32,124 nucleotides of DNA from Prevotellaceae bacterium (GTDB lineage Bacteria; Bacteroidota; Bacteroidia; Bacteroidales; UBA932), in assembly GCA_031274595.1 (NCBI GenBank), contig JAISPX010000087.1:1-32124 (forward strand). The letters are read 5' to 3'. Position 1 is the stretch's first letter. The number at the start of each line of letters is the position of its first letter. A model generated the notes under the pieces. It was not told the origin of the DNA. It worked only from the letters and a program-made list of their open reading frames with translations, and did not search any database. This document shows positions 6,889 to 15,847 of the stretch, piece after piece. The position numbers and the translations under genes are program-made.

Positions 6889-7582
6889 GTTCCTTTAATT
6901 TCGCTATTGTTTCATCATCGAAATTTTGTTGATTTGCAAGCATGGCATTAATACGCTCCTGTATTTTTTCACGTTTTTTATCGTCGATTTTTTCAGGTTC
7001 GGCGAGCGAGCGTGAAATATAGGTCCTAATAGCGTTCACCTGTTGCGGAGTTAAGTCGGCATTTTCACCTTCGAGAGTAATATCAATATTATCATCTTCG
7101 GACGCTTTACCTTCGGCAACCCATTTGTCAATAATATCCCAGTTTTTAGCGATAGCATCATCGAGTTCGGCTATTTGTTTGCGTAATTTTTGCCTTTTGG
7201 TTTTGCCTTTTACTGCTTTCATCTCGGCATGAGCGCCACGTAAAATCTTGTATTTTTCCGTATTTTTATCATACAGAATTTTCAAGTTATCAGGCAAATC
7301 TTCATATTTTATTTTGCCTTCAATGTCAATGATTGCACGTTCCGCCTTTGGCTGTTGATCTATTTTGGGAGGATGTTTTTCATCGAGTACGATTGTCTGT
7401 TTTTTGACAATCGATTTCGATCCGCTTGCTATCTTATCAAGTTCATAACGGAGTTTGCTCATTACTACCTTTCTATTAAGATAGTGCAATATCGCTTTGT
7501 TTTTTGAATATTTGGAAAGAAGTGAAATACCGGCGTAATAGTCCGGTGTTTCACTTTCAAGCCATTTTTTTATATCATTCAT
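6851..7582 (-). CDS. Conserved phage protein, coiled coil, unknown function
   Basis: 243 residues. The N-terminal segment (2-45: KKWLESETPDYYAGISLL onward, SKYSKNKAILHYLNRK) looks like a compact conserved domain. A lysine/alanine-rich coiled coil spans about 100-150 (YEDLPDNLKILYDKNTEK then QKLRKQIAELDDAIAKNW). The C-terminal part has LTPQQVNAIRTYISRSL and repeated charged helices. No catalytic motif. It lies between the structural genes and the packaging genes, 9 bp after the 195-residue gene. Scaffold-like or connector roles are possible, but I do not recognise it. Confidence 0.65.
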   Translation of the reverse strand: MNDIKKWLESETPDYYAGISLLSKYSKNKAILHYLNRKVVMSKLRYELDKIASGSKSIVKKQTIVLDEKHPPKIDQQPKAERAIIDIEGKIKYEDLPDNLKILYDKNTEKYKILRGAHAEMKAVKGKTKRQKLRKQIAELDDAIAKNWDIIDKWVAEGKASEDDNIDITLEGENADLTPQQVNAIRTYISRSLAEPEKIDDKKREKIQERINAMLANQQNFDDETIAKLKELGFTTENISPKD

Positions 7583-7591
7583 AGAACCAAA

Positions 7592-8179
7592 TTAAATACC
7601 GCCATCGTCATCTGTAGGAGTGAATACTCCTGTTTCGCAATCAAGCGAACCATCAGCCAATAACAATTCGCCTTTGTATCCCGGCAGCGGAGTTACGTCC
7701 GGAGCGGTAATTTCAATCGTTATACCTTTTGCGCTTCCGGGAGCATCGCCAGTATCGCCGGTAATGGTTGCTTCAACATCGTAATCATCACTGCCGATAA
7801 CAACAAATCTGTTAAGCGGCAACGGAATGATGAAAATGCACGATGCGTTTATTGTTGCCTTAACAAGATTTTTTGCTTCGTCTGTTATGTCGGGATAAGA
7901 GAGCGTACATTTGTTGTTAAACATTTTGCAATCCTTTTCGCCGATACCTTCAAACGTTGCCTTGCCTTTACCTTGTGTAGTATAGACCGAAAACCAGTGT
8001 TTATCCTCTTTAAGAACAAAATCACCTGCGTAGTTCACAGCTGCGGTTATTGTTACTGCATCTTCGTTTTGAATGGTTGGAAATGCCGCTATGTGCGACT
8101 TGGGTATCCAATAACCTATTCGTTTGATGCCCGAAGGATTTACTTTACCTTCAGGCCAGTTTAATGAGTCGAATATCAT
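7592..8179 (-). CDS. Probable virion structural protein (beta-rich)
   Basis: 195 residues, mostly alternating polar/hydrophobic residues suggesting beta structure, ending in an acidic DDDGG tail. It contains GKATFEGIGEKDCKMFNNK and INASCIFIIPLPLNRFVVIG, then a Thr/Pro/Gly-rich domain (VEATITGDTGDAPGSAKG). Length, composition and place 30 bp downstream of the major capsid gene suggest a tail-tube-like or head-decoration protein. If it is a tube protein it would be the only tail-type gene in the element. Assignment is inference. Confidence 0.55.
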   Translation of the reverse strand: MIFDSLNWPEGKVNPSGIKRIGYWIPKSHIAAFPTIQNEDAVTITAAVNYAGDFVLKEDKHWFSVYTTQGKGKATFEGIGEKDCKMFNNKCTLSYPDITDEAKNLVKATINASCIFIIPLPLNRFVVIGSDDYDVEATITGDTGDAPGSAKGITIEITAPDVTPLPGYKGELLLADGSLDCETGVFTPTDDDGGI

Positions 8180-8209
8180 ATTTTATTTTTTTTATAATTC
8201 AACATTTAA

Positions 8210-9193
8210 TTAACCCACATCTCCGCCGGTATTTTCATCTTCAATAGCGAATTTTATACCGCACATATATTCCGGCATAAGAGTTTCAAATCCAACACCA
8301 AAATGTGTTTTCATGAACAACTGAACAACTTTTGGATTGTCGGGACGGCGTATTTCTACCTGTTCCTTATCGCTTTCGCGGTCGAAACCTATGTTCATGT
8401 TTTCCTTTACAGTAATAAACATGTAATCCTGTCCTTCCATATTGTCCAATTCTACAAATTGCAATTTACCGCGCGAACTGTGCAATTCTTTTTGTTGATA
8501 ACCTGCGTTCCAAGGAACGTGTCCAAATTCAATCTGATACCATTTTTCGTATAAATCCACGATAGTCGGCGGACAATACAAATTAAGTTTTTTCCCGCGT
8601 TTGAGCATTCTGTTCAGCGAACGGAAGGTATCCGTCAAAGCATCTCCTACATTATCGGCAGATATTGGAGTGGCGCTAATGTCGATGTAGTTGCCCTTTG
8701 CGACAGATGCTTTTCCTGCGGTTACCGCATCTGCAAAAAGCGTGCTGAAACCATTAAATAAATCTGTCGTTGTGTTTCCTGCTGCATCACGAACAGCGAT
8801 AAACAGATTGTCGTATAATGCTTCGCCTGCTTTCAATGCAACTTCCAAAGCAATACGTTTTGCAATAGCCATTTGGTCGGGTTTTGTTGCTGTTGGTTCT
8901 GTATAAAGCGAACCTAACACAGCATTAGGATCAAATTCCTTCACCATATCGGCAAGGTAAACTTCCCATTCCTCCGGAATGATAGAAAAGTTGCCATCGG
9001 CATCTTTTGCTGTTCTGTAAGGACGAAATTGAGCGGCAACAGTGAGAATACCGCCAATGATTTTACCTTGTAAACCGCTTCTTATTGTGAAGTAAGGTTT
9101 TACTTCCTCAAAAGCGACAACAGGCGCGGTCAAAATTTCCTTTTTGTATTTAATTCCCGCCTGTATCAGAGCATCGTTAATTGTTAAAGCCAT
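8210..9193 (-). CDS. Major capsid protein
   Basis: 327 residues, in the range for HK97-fold capsid proteins. It starts MALTINDALIQAGIKYKKEI and contains long loops, FKxxR-type surface segments and a C-terminal FMKTHFGVGFETLMPEYMCGI typical of capsid proteins that end in a conserved beta/alpha layer. It lies one base after the protease-scaffold gene, the standard protease, scaffold, capsid order. There is no N-terminal delta domain, in agreement with a separate scaffold. Expected to form the icosahedral shell. Confidence 0.8.
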   Translation of the reverse strand: MALTINDALIQAGIKYKKEILTAPVVAFEEVKPYFTIRSGLQGKIIGGILTVAAQFRPYRTAKDADGNFSIIPEEWEVYLADMVKEFDPNAVLGSLYTEPTATKPDQMAIAKRIALEVALKAGEALYDNLFIAVRDAAGNTTTDLFNGFSTLFADAVTAGKASVAKGNYIDISATPISADNVGDALTDTFRSLNRMLKRGKKLNLYCPPTIVDLYEKWYQIEFGHVPWNAGYQQKELHSSRGKLQFVELDNMEGQDYMFITVKENMNIGFDRESDKEQVEIRRPDNPKVVQLFMKTHFGVGFETLMPEYMCGIKFAIEDENTGGDVG

Positions 9194-9547
9194 TTATTTT
9201 CTTTTTAAAGTATTTAATACATCATCGTAAATACTAACGGTTGGTGTTGAATTACCGTCGGTTTCCTTATTAACAGAAGCCGTGTTGTCTCCCGGCTTCT
9301 TTTCCATTTCTGCAATTTTTTGTTGCAGAGTGGCAATAGTAGCATCGCGTTCGGCGAGCGTAGCATTAACTTGCTGCAAATTTGTATTTGCCGTGGCAAG
9401 TTCGGTTTGCGCCCTGTTACCTGCTTCAAGGGCTTCGTTAATCGCTTCGAGTTGTTCCTCGTTAAACGATGTGTTTCCATCTTCGCAAGCAAGTTCGGTA
9501 ACTGCAAGTACAGCAAGCAAAGCGGCAATGTTTAATTGTCTTTCCAT
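9194..9547 (-). CDS. Possible nested scaffold protein (internal start)
   Basis: In-frame ATG at 9547 inside the protease gene would give 117 residues beginning MERQLNIAALLAVL. The stretch just before it (HDKNKNHNPIN) looks like a linker, and the following sequence begins as an independent protein would. No strong Shine-Dalgarno is visible, as is normal in this phylum. Proposed from the known protease/nested-scaffold arrangement of several phages; not proven. Confidence 0.4.
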   Translation of the reverse strand: MERQLNIAALLAVLAVTELACEDGNTSFNEEQLEAINEALEAGNRAQTELATANTNLQQVNATLAERDATIATLQQKIAEMEKKPGDNTASVNKETDGNSTPTVSIYDDVLNTLKRK

Positions 9548-10402
9548 ATTTATAGGATTATGATTTTTATTTTTATCGTGAAGTTGCCAAACAGCATCAA
9601 CTGCTGTTTGAAAATCTCCGATAGCGTCGATAAGTATTCCAACAACCTCCGAAGCAAAAAATGTTTTACCTTTCAAATGTTCGTCCTTTGCGTTCGGGCG
9701 GTTGGTTTTAATATCATTAATGAATTGCACGCAGGCAGGATTAAGTATTCTTTCTTTAACAAGTTTAAAGTCGCCTGTAAGAGCGGCTTCATACTCATCA
9801 TTTTTTTCTTCGCTTCCATCTGCATAAATACGCACTGATGTGTATCCGTCAGGCATTTTATTGAATTTCGGAAATCCTCCGAGTTCAATCATTACGCCTA
9901 TACATCCTACGTTATCGGTTTCGCGTGATGCTATTATTTGCTGGCAATAAGAACCAATATACATTGCAGCCGAACACATCAGACCATCAACCCAAGCAAC
10001 AACAGGTTTTTTGCATTTTTGAATTGCATCGGTCAATTCAGGAACGGCTGCCGTTTGACCGCCTCCGGATTCAAAAACTAAAATATGCCCTATAACAGAT
10101 TTATTTTTTTCGGCTGTTAGAAGTCGTTCTGCCATTAGGCGAGTTCCTATTGTTCCCGATTCGGTTGTATTTTTCATTAGTATGCCGCGAACAGGCTGCA
10201 CAAAAACACATTCTTCGTTTTCATTTACAACGTTAACGCCACTTCTATTAACACAAAAAGGCATATACTTTTCATCAGGATTCTCTCTTTCAAATTGTAA
10301 TCCGTTAAAAACGCCACGCAATACAGGTGCATAAATTTGCATCGTTATTGCATTAATAGCCCAACTTGATTCTATCAGTTCCTTTATAAATGAAAATTGC
10401 AT
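9194..10402 (-). CDS. Prohead protease (S49/SppA-like) fused to scaffold
   Basis: 402 residues. Residues about 60-275 are an S49-type Clp-fold peptidase: HILVFESGGGQTAAVPELTD, VDGLMCSAAMYIGS with candidate nucleophile S144, VGCIGVMIE, and a candidate Lys near 200 (YADGSEEKND). Residues 286-402 are a separate scaffold-like part: MERQLNIAALLAVLAVTEL, then a Q/A/N-rich coiled coil, then a disordered tail. Met286 (ATG at 9547) could start a separate scaffold by internal initiation, as in lambda C/Nu3. It acts in procapsid assembly and maturation, directly before the capsid gene. Confidence 0.82.
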   Translation of the reverse strand: MQFSFIKELIESSWAINAITMQIYAPVLRGVFNGLQFERENPDEKYMPFCVNRSGVNVVNENEECVFVQPVRGILMKNTTESGTIGTRLMAERLLTAEKNKSVIGHILVFESGGGQTAAVPELTDAIQKCKKPVVAWVDGLMCSAAMYIGSYCQQIIASRETDNVGCIGVMIELGGFPKFNKMPDGYTSVRIYADGSEEKNDEYEAALTGDFKLVKERILNPACVQFINDIKTNRPNAKDEHLKGKTFFASEVVGILIDAIGDFQTAVDAVWQLHDKNKNHNPINMERQLNIAALLAVLAVTELACEDGNTSFNEEQLEAINEALEAGNRAQTELATANTNLQQVNATLAERDATIATLQQKIAEMEKKPGDNTASVNKETDGNSTPTVSIYDDVLNTLKRK

Positions 10403-10461
10403 ATTGCGTTTTGTATTAAAGTTGCAATATTACACATATATATACGTGAACAAAAGGACTA

Positions 10462-10842
10462 TTAAATGTTTGGCGTTATTCCGTCAGGGCTTTTGTATGT
10501 TATATTCACAGTATAGCCGTTTACTTTAAGGCTTCCTATTGTTCGCGAAAATAAGAATACAGGTATATAATCTTCGTTACCGATTATATACTGTTTATCG
10601 TTCATGTCGGTAACGCGGTATTGATAATACCTGTCTTTCAAGTGTCGTAAAATTTTATCGCCGGCTTGGTTACTGTTGCGGATTTCGCATTTGACAGTTA
10701 CCGTACTTATTTTTCCTGCCGGATCTTCGCTCCATTCTTCCGACAGCGTTGCCGAAAGGCTCACGTTTTTCAACTGCGCCCAAGCCGATTCGTCTGAACC
10801 AAGCGGACGGTATTCGATTTTTTTTATTCCTAATTTTGTCAT
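10462..10842 (-). CDS. Hypothetical phage structural protein
   Basis: 126 residues with a beta-rich pattern (LKNVSLSATLSEEWSEDPAG, STVTVKCEIRN, YRVTDMNDKQYIIG, LKVNGYTVNITYKSPDG). The last strand pair ends with a conserved-looking K-x-P-D-G. No catalytic motif. It sits upstream of the protease-scaffold gene with a 59-bp gap and downstream of the 161-residue gene by 19 bp. Minor virion or assembly function is plausible from context only. Confidence 0.6.
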   Translation of the reverse strand: MTKLGIKKIEYRPLGSDESAWAQLKNVSLSATLSEEWSEDPAGKISTVTVKCEIRNSNQAGDKILRHLKDRYYQYRVTDMNDKQYIIGNEDYIPVFLFSRTIGSLKVNGYTVNITYKSPDGITPNI

Positions 10843-10861
10843 TTTAATATGTTTTTATTGA

Positions 10862-11347
10862 TTAAAGTAAAAGGGACATCACAGGGACAAATCCTGACGA
10901 CTTTTTTTTATTTTTTTTCTGCCGATACCTGTAATAAGATTTCTTCAGAGATTCGTAATTTATATTTTCAAATGAAATATTGTAAGAGTAGCAGTAATCA
11001 TAAATTGCCTCTTTGATTTCTTTATTCATTCTCTGTAAAATATTGTCTAAATGAATGTACATGTGAGTTAAGAATATTTCATTAAGCATTATTGATATAT
11101 ATTTTTCTCCTTTTGGAGAGATGTAAAAATTATATTCCGTGTTTTTGTTTTCGTAATTTGGAAGTTCAAAAACAAATATATCTTTGCCTTCCGGTATAAT
11201 AACATTATGATTTTTCGGCGGCAAAGTCAGCCATGGCTTGATAAGTTTGCCGAAAGTATCGCCTGCCGAAACGTTATGTGTTCCGTGCAGGTAAGCACAC
11301 ACAACAAATTCCTGAAGCGCCGGTTTAAGATGTATGTAAGTTGTCAT
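10862..11347 (-). CDS. Hypothetical phage protein with basic C-terminus
   Basis: 161 residues. The N-terminal half has strands (TYIHLKPALQEFVVCAYLHG, VIIPEGKDIFVFELP); the middle is helical (LDNILQRMNKEIKEAIYDYC); the end is strongly basic (YESLKKSYYRYRQKKNKKKSS), suitable for nucleic-acid binding. It is the first gene after the iteron cluster at 11411-11691, so it could be a late or replication-linked gene whose promoter lies in that region. Not recognised. Confidence 0.65.
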   Translation of the reverse strand: MTTYIHLKPALQEFVVCAYLHGTHNVSAGDTFGKLIKPWLTLPPKNHNVIIPEGKDIFVFELPNYENKNTEYNFYISPKGEKYISIMLNEIFLTHMYIHLDNILQRMNKEIKEAIYDYCYSYNISFENINYESLKKSYYRYRQKKNKKKSSGFVPVMSLLL

Positions 11348-11410
11348 TTTTTATTCAAAATTAAAGTCTAATTTTTCGCGTTGAAAGGATTTTTTTTTAT
11401 TTTTTTGAAA

Positions 11411-11691
11411 CGGCTTTTTTGCGTTCCAACGTTCCAACGTTCCAACAAAAAAATATAATTTATTGAAAATCAGATAAAAATAATTTTCGTTTAAAGTTGG
11501 AACAAAATAATTGCTGTTCCAACTAAAAAATAAGTAAAAAAATGGTGTTCCAACAAAACACAAGGTGTTCCAACAAGTACCAACAAACGGCTTTATATAT
11601 ATATTATTAATTTTCAATATATTATTATAGATAAACCTTGCTGAAAAGCGTTTTTGTTGGAACGTTGGAACGTTGGAACGCATTTTTGCCG
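11411..11691. repeat. Iteron-like palindromic cluster, probable replication origin
   Basis: Ten exact copies of GTTCCAAC in both orientations: 11423, 11431, 11439 (direct), 11496 (reverse), 11516, 11547, 11567 (direct), 11656, 11664, 11672 (reverse). One degenerate copy, GTACCAAC, is at 11577. The two triple blocks form a perfect 31-bp inverted pair (11421-11451 and 11651-11681), extended by CGGC/GCCG at 11411 and 11688. An A/T-rich stretch (about 11585-11635) lies between. Iterons plus an AT-rich zone right after the primase-helicase gene is the layout of a replication origin; an operator array is the alternative. Confidence 0.75.
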
Positions 11692-11724
11692 TAAATTTTT
11701 TTATCTGTTTATTTCCTTTTTTTA

Positions 11725-14700
11725 TCATTGGGGGGTAACAGGGGGAAAAATAGTTTCTTCAGTGTCATCATCTTTGTCAAGATTGATATTCGTCAATTCT
11801 TTTAACAATAAATAATCTAATGCTATTGCGCTTGTATTTTGCTGGTTTATGCGCTCTGTTTTTCTTACATAGTATTCCATTGCGCCCTTGTCTTCAACGT
11901 ATTCTTTCCATGAAAATCTTGTGCTTTTTACATTACCAATATATGCGGGATGGTCTTTCAGATACATTAATAAATTCTGCACTTTGAGAGTTTCGCTGCC
12001 TCTTATCTTTTGATACAGCGGATGAATTAGTCCAATTCTCAGGAACAAAACCCTTGTTTCTTTTGCAAGAATTTGTTCTACTGTCGTTTTTCTATCTATT
12101 TGTAAAACAAGTTTGTTTTGCCATTCAATTTTAAAATCTCGCCCGTATATTAGTCCATCATGCTGCTTATTTAGCAACACTTCAAGCGTTTCAAAGAATA
12201 CGCTTAATCTGTTAGTGCTGCTTATAGTTTCGCTTTGCGAAATAACTTTTGCTCGCGCTATATTGTAAAAATGTTTGTATGTAAACGGCAATCTAAGTTG
12301 TGGCACATATTGTTCCCATAGTTTGCAAATAGATAAAAATAATGATACAGTATTGAGTAACCGAGTTTGATGTATGTCGCCGTTTGCAGACAAATCTTGT
12401 TTCAATTCTTTATATACATTATTAAGCGTGTCGGCAAAATGTGCTTTAACCGTTTCTCTCTGTTTTAATATTTGAAGCAACACGCCGCTTAACCCATTCT
12501 TTTGTCTTGCTTTGAGATTATCAAATATTTCGCGTTCATGTTCTGTCCAGTCGTCTTTTTTAGGAACGTGCAATAAAATACAACGGTTGGCAAGCGAACC
12601 ATCGTCCCGCTCCGGCGCTTCCTGTCCAAGTAAAATTACAGCGCAATTTATTTTACTTATATCTAAATCTTTGCTTGTGGCATCTTTCTTTTTCTGCTTG
12701 CCTTCACCGTCATATACTGCTGCTTTAAGCCCTTGAAATTTTATATCGGAAATTTGATAATCGTTGTACTCTTCAAAAACCATAGCAACATCGCGGTAAC
12801 GTTCCAAACTGCTGAAAAATGCAGCATCTGTTCCTGAATTTAAGTTGAATAGTGGAGCATCGGGATGCATGAATATAGAACGTATGCTTACCGCAATTTG
12901 TGTTTTTCCTGACTCGGTAGGACCAATAAAAAACGGTGCGGTAAATAGCCTGTTTATAGAAAAAATATCACTGCGAAATGCAGACAATAACGCATAAAGC
13001 ACAGCCCAATATCCGTTATCGTTTTGTTTGTAAACTTCAACCATCAGTTGTACCCACGTGGCAAAATCGGTATCGTTATTTTCGCGAAATATAAACCACC
13101 TGTCGTTTCCATATTTGTCATTACTGCTGCGTAAATCTGAATATATTTTACTAAATGCCGGAGAATAATAAGTTTTATTGCCATGTTGCACAAGTCCGAG
13201 TTCATCGGTATATTTAATTTCTCCATCTGAATAAATTGCATTTGCAAAGGCGTAAAAATCTTCATCTTGCTGCCCGAACTCATTAATTTCCCAACACTTT
13301 GGAAATTGATTTGCAATACTTGCCAGTATTGCTTCATGATGGCTTGCTTTTCCTCTTGTAAAAACATTGCCACCCTCGTTGAACAATACTTTTTTAAATT
13401 GTCCGAAATCAACTAATTTTTCGGATACAAATTCGGTGTAAAAAGTCATTCCTGACTCAGCATTATTGATTCGGACAATACGCTTGTTTCGTGCTGCTTC
13501 TGTATCGAAAACGTGAAAAAGCGGTTCTATATAAAAATTCCCTACCATCTGCAAGCCGCCTTCTTGGGTGCGAAATACATAAAATATTTTTCTGCCTTTT
13601 TCATCTTGTGCAGGGAAATATCCATGTCGGTAGAAAAATTCTTTATCAACATATTCCGGAAGATTATTAATATCAAAATCGTAACGTTTACCGCCAACGT
13701 TGCTTGCTTCGCGTTTGAGTACACTTTTGGTTTTCTTTGCCGAAATGTGCGGCTTCAGTATTTTATTTAATGCTGCAGATGTAAGATTTAATCCGTCGCA
13801 AAATTTATTAAAACAAACTGTAAGCGTTGTTTCATCAAGTTTTGCAAGAATATTGCAACATTGGTCAATAAGGCGTTTGTGTATAATTGCATCTCCACTG
13901 TTTTCAGAAATAATAAAACTACAATACGATGAATATGCCGATAAAAAATTTTCAGGAACAGTATTTTCTTCGTCAAATGAAGATTTCTTTTGAACAATTA
14001 TATCAAACTTAAAATCTAACATCCAAATACAAATGTTTGATATTTGTGTATTTGCGCCCAAGTTATCAAGGAAATCAGTATCGTTGTTTACAAATTCAAT
14101 TCGCTGAGTAAGTCCGTTTAGTTCCTGTACATTGGCGTAAAGAATATTGCCTGAACTTAGTATTGTATTTTCTTTCCCGTTGGCGTGATATGTAACAAGC
14201 ATTTCCATTGTGTCAACAATGTAGCATTTGTTTTTTGACACGATTGATTCTTTGGCAAGTTCCAAACCAATCCAGCCATCATCTTTTTGCTCGATTGGCT
14301 TTACTGCCGATTTTTTGACAGCATCAATAATGCTTTTTTTATTGATGTCAAACATTTTTGCAACATTATTGATGTACATTTCGCGTGTTACGGATTCGGG
14401 AATAAGCGCAATGGTACGTTCAAGTTCTTTGACGGCTGCTGCTAACTGTATAGGATCATTTTGTCCGGCTTGCTTCATTACTTCGTATTTAAACGAAACA
14501 AAATCTTTCTTTTCTGACAGTAATTTTTTTACCAAATCTGCACCAACCGACAGCCCGAAACTGTCGGGATCATGTCCTGATGGAAGCGAAACAATGCGCA
14601 CATTCATACCTTCGGACAATAATAGTTCTGCGTTGCGGAATGTCGCTTTTGTTCCGGCAGAATCGCCATCGTAGCACATTAAAACATTTGATGTAAATCG

Positions 14701-15576
14701 GCGAATAAGCGCAATTTGTTCTTTTGTCAACGCTGTTCCGCAGGCGGCAACTGAGTTTGTAAACCCAAGTTCGTGAAATCGCATTACATCAAAGTTGCCT
14801 TCAAGCAAAATACATTCATCCTCTTTTATTATTGATTTTTTTGCAAGATGAATACCGTACAAACATTTGCCTTTTGAAAATAATTCGGAATCTCTGCTGT
14901 TAAGATATTTTACTTGCTCATTTCCTGAAATTGATCTTCCTGTAAAACCCACAACATTACCTATAATGTCGCAGATAGGAAATATAATCCTGTTGCGAAA
15001 ATAATCGTAAGTTCCTTTATCGCCTTCGCCCATGAGCGAGGCATCTGCTAAAATATCCGATTTGAAGCCGGCTTTTTGAGCCGACTCGCTTAACTTATGC
15101 CAGTCATCTGATGCATAACCAAGCCTGAACATTTGTATCGTTGAGGGTTTAAATTTTCTTTGAAGTAAATAAGTATGATAAGGTTTGTCGTGGTTTTCCC
15201 AAAAAAATATTTCCGCAAATCGTGTTACAACTTTGAGGCTTTCGCGCCGGGCATATTTCGCCTGTTCTTCGGCTGATGGCTTATAATCATCCTCAATTAC
15301 TATACTAGCCCGAACAGCAAGTAATTTTACCGCTTCAGGAAAAGATACCTGTTCCTGTTCCTGAATAAACTTAATCACATTACCGGCACAGCCACAACCA
15401 AAACATTTAAAAATCCCTTTCGCCGGCGAAACAACAAAAGATGCAGTTTTTTCATCATGAAAAGGACAACAACCAACATAATTAGCGCCTTGTTTCCTTA
15501 ATTTTACATAGTCGCCTACAATGTCTGCAATATTTATCTTTGATAATATTTTATCTATTGTTTCCTGTTGTATCAT
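11725..15576 (-). CDS. DnaG-type primase fused to a phage helicase/ATPase
   Basis: 1283 residues. Domain order: CHC2 zinc finger with C37-x2-H40 and C58-x2-C61; primase core; Toprim around residues 250-340 (ILLEGNFDVM, then VLMCYDGDSAG); a long middle region (about 430-850) with no motif I recognise; then a P-loop ATPase with GPTESGKT at 885-892 and VAMVFEEYND about 40 residues later, most like SF3/DUF927-type replicative helicases. Far longer than DnaG (about 600-650). It should initiate and unwind at the element's own origin. It overlaps the 90-residue gene upstream by ATGA. The iteron cluster follows its 3' end. Confidence 0.88.
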   Translation of the reverse strand: MIQQETIDKILSKINIADIVGDYVKLRKQGANYVGCCPFHDEKTASFVVSPAKGIFKCFGCGCAGNVIKFIQEQEQVSFPEAVKLLAVRASIVIEDDYKPSAEEQAKYARRESLKVVTRFAEIFFWENHDKPYHTYLLQRKFKPSTIQMFRLGYASDDWHKLSESAQKAGFKSDILADASLMGEGDKGTYDYFRNRIIFPICDIIGNVVGFTGRSISGNEQVKYLNSRDSELFSKGKCLYGIHLAKKSIIKEDECILLEGNFDVMRFHELGFTNSVAACGTALTKEQIALIRRFTSNVLMCYDGDSAGTKATFRNAELLLSEGMNVRIVSLPSGHDPDSFGLSVGADLVKKLLSEKKDFVSFKYEVMKQAGQNDPIQLAAAVKELERTIALIPESVTREMYINNVAKMFDINKKSIIDAVKKSAVKPIEQKDDGWIGLELAKESIVSKNKCYIVDTMEMLVTYHANGKENTILSSGNILYANVQELNGLTQRIEFVNNDTDFLDNLGANTQISNICIWMLDFKFDIIVQKKSSFDEENTVPENFLSAYSSYCSFIISENSGDAIIHKRLIDQCCNILAKLDETTLTVCFNKFCDGLNLTSAALNKILKPHISAKKTKSVLKREASNVGGKRYDFDINNLPEYVDKEFFYRHGYFPAQDEKGRKIFYVFRTQEGGLQMVGNFYIEPLFHVFDTEAARNKRIVRINNAESGMTFYTEFVSEKLVDFGQFKKVLFNEGGNVFTRGKASHHEAILASIANQFPKCWEINEFGQQDEDFYAFANAIYSDGEIKYTDELGLVQHGNKTYYSPAFSKIYSDLRSSNDKYGNDRWFIFRENNDTDFATWVQLMVEVYKQNDNGYWAVLYALLSAFRSDIFSINRLFTAPFFIGPTESGKTQIAVSIRSIFMHPDAPLFNLNSGTDAAFFSSLERYRDVAMVFEEYNDYQISDIKFQGLKAAVYDGEGKQKKKDATSKDLDISKINCAVILLGQEAPERDDGSLANRCILLHVPKKDDWTEHEREIFDNLKARQKNGLSGVLLQILKQRETVKAHFADTLNNVYKELKQDLSANGDIHQTRLLNTVSLFLSICKLWEQYVPQLRLPFTYKHFYNIARAKVISQSETISSTNRLSVFFETLEVLLNKQHDGLIYGRDFKIEWQNKLVLQIDRKTTVEQILAKETRVLFLRIGLIHPLYQKIRGSETLKVQNLLMYLKDHPAYIGNVKSTRFSWKEYVEDKGAMEYYVRKTERINQQNTSAIALDYLLLKELTNINLDKDDDTEETIFPPVTPQ

Positions 15577-15845
15577 TCCTCTTCATGCATTGAAAAAACA
15601 GTAAAATCGCCACAATTGGTTCTTATGAACAAACTTGTTTGTTTGAACCACGGTTCTTCTTTTTTCGAGTGATATGACAATCCTATCCTGTATTGTTTTT
15701 TGTCATTACCTAAAATCTCATGAAGAGCAAAATATATGCGTTTCAAATCATAATTACCCGTATCAGCTAATTCTATTGCTTTTTCTATCATTTTTTTCTG
15801 CGTTGCAAGCACTGTTTTTCTGTGCTGCTCGTAAGTTATTTTCAT
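15573..15845 (-). CDS. Hypothetical small early protein
   Basis: 90 residues, mixed alpha/beta: a helical N-terminus (EQHRKTVLATQKKMIEKAIELA), then LKRIYFALHEILG, then strands (YRIGLSYHSKKEEPWFKQT) and an acidic end. Its stop overlaps the primase start by four bases (ATGA), so the two are translationally coupled and probably expressed in fixed ratio. Could be a primase accessory protein; that is inferred only from position. Confidence 0.65.
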   Translation of the reverse strand: MKITYEQHRKTVLATQKKMIEKAIELADTGNYDLKRIYFALHEILGNDKKQYRIGLSYHSKKEEPWFKQTSLFIRTNCGDFTVFSMHEEE

Positions 15846-15847
15846 AA

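Noticed and set aside
4024-10842. A portal or tape-measure gene within the structural module
   Set aside because: Looked for specifically; no frame of suitable length or character remains once the listed genes are placed.
11351-11728. 125-codon open frame across the iteron region (rich in F, N, Y, K)
   Set aside because: Its sequence follows the GTTCCAAC repeats (VGT, WN units), has biased composition and no domain; it overlaps the primase end. Better explained as a by-product of a non-coding repeat array.
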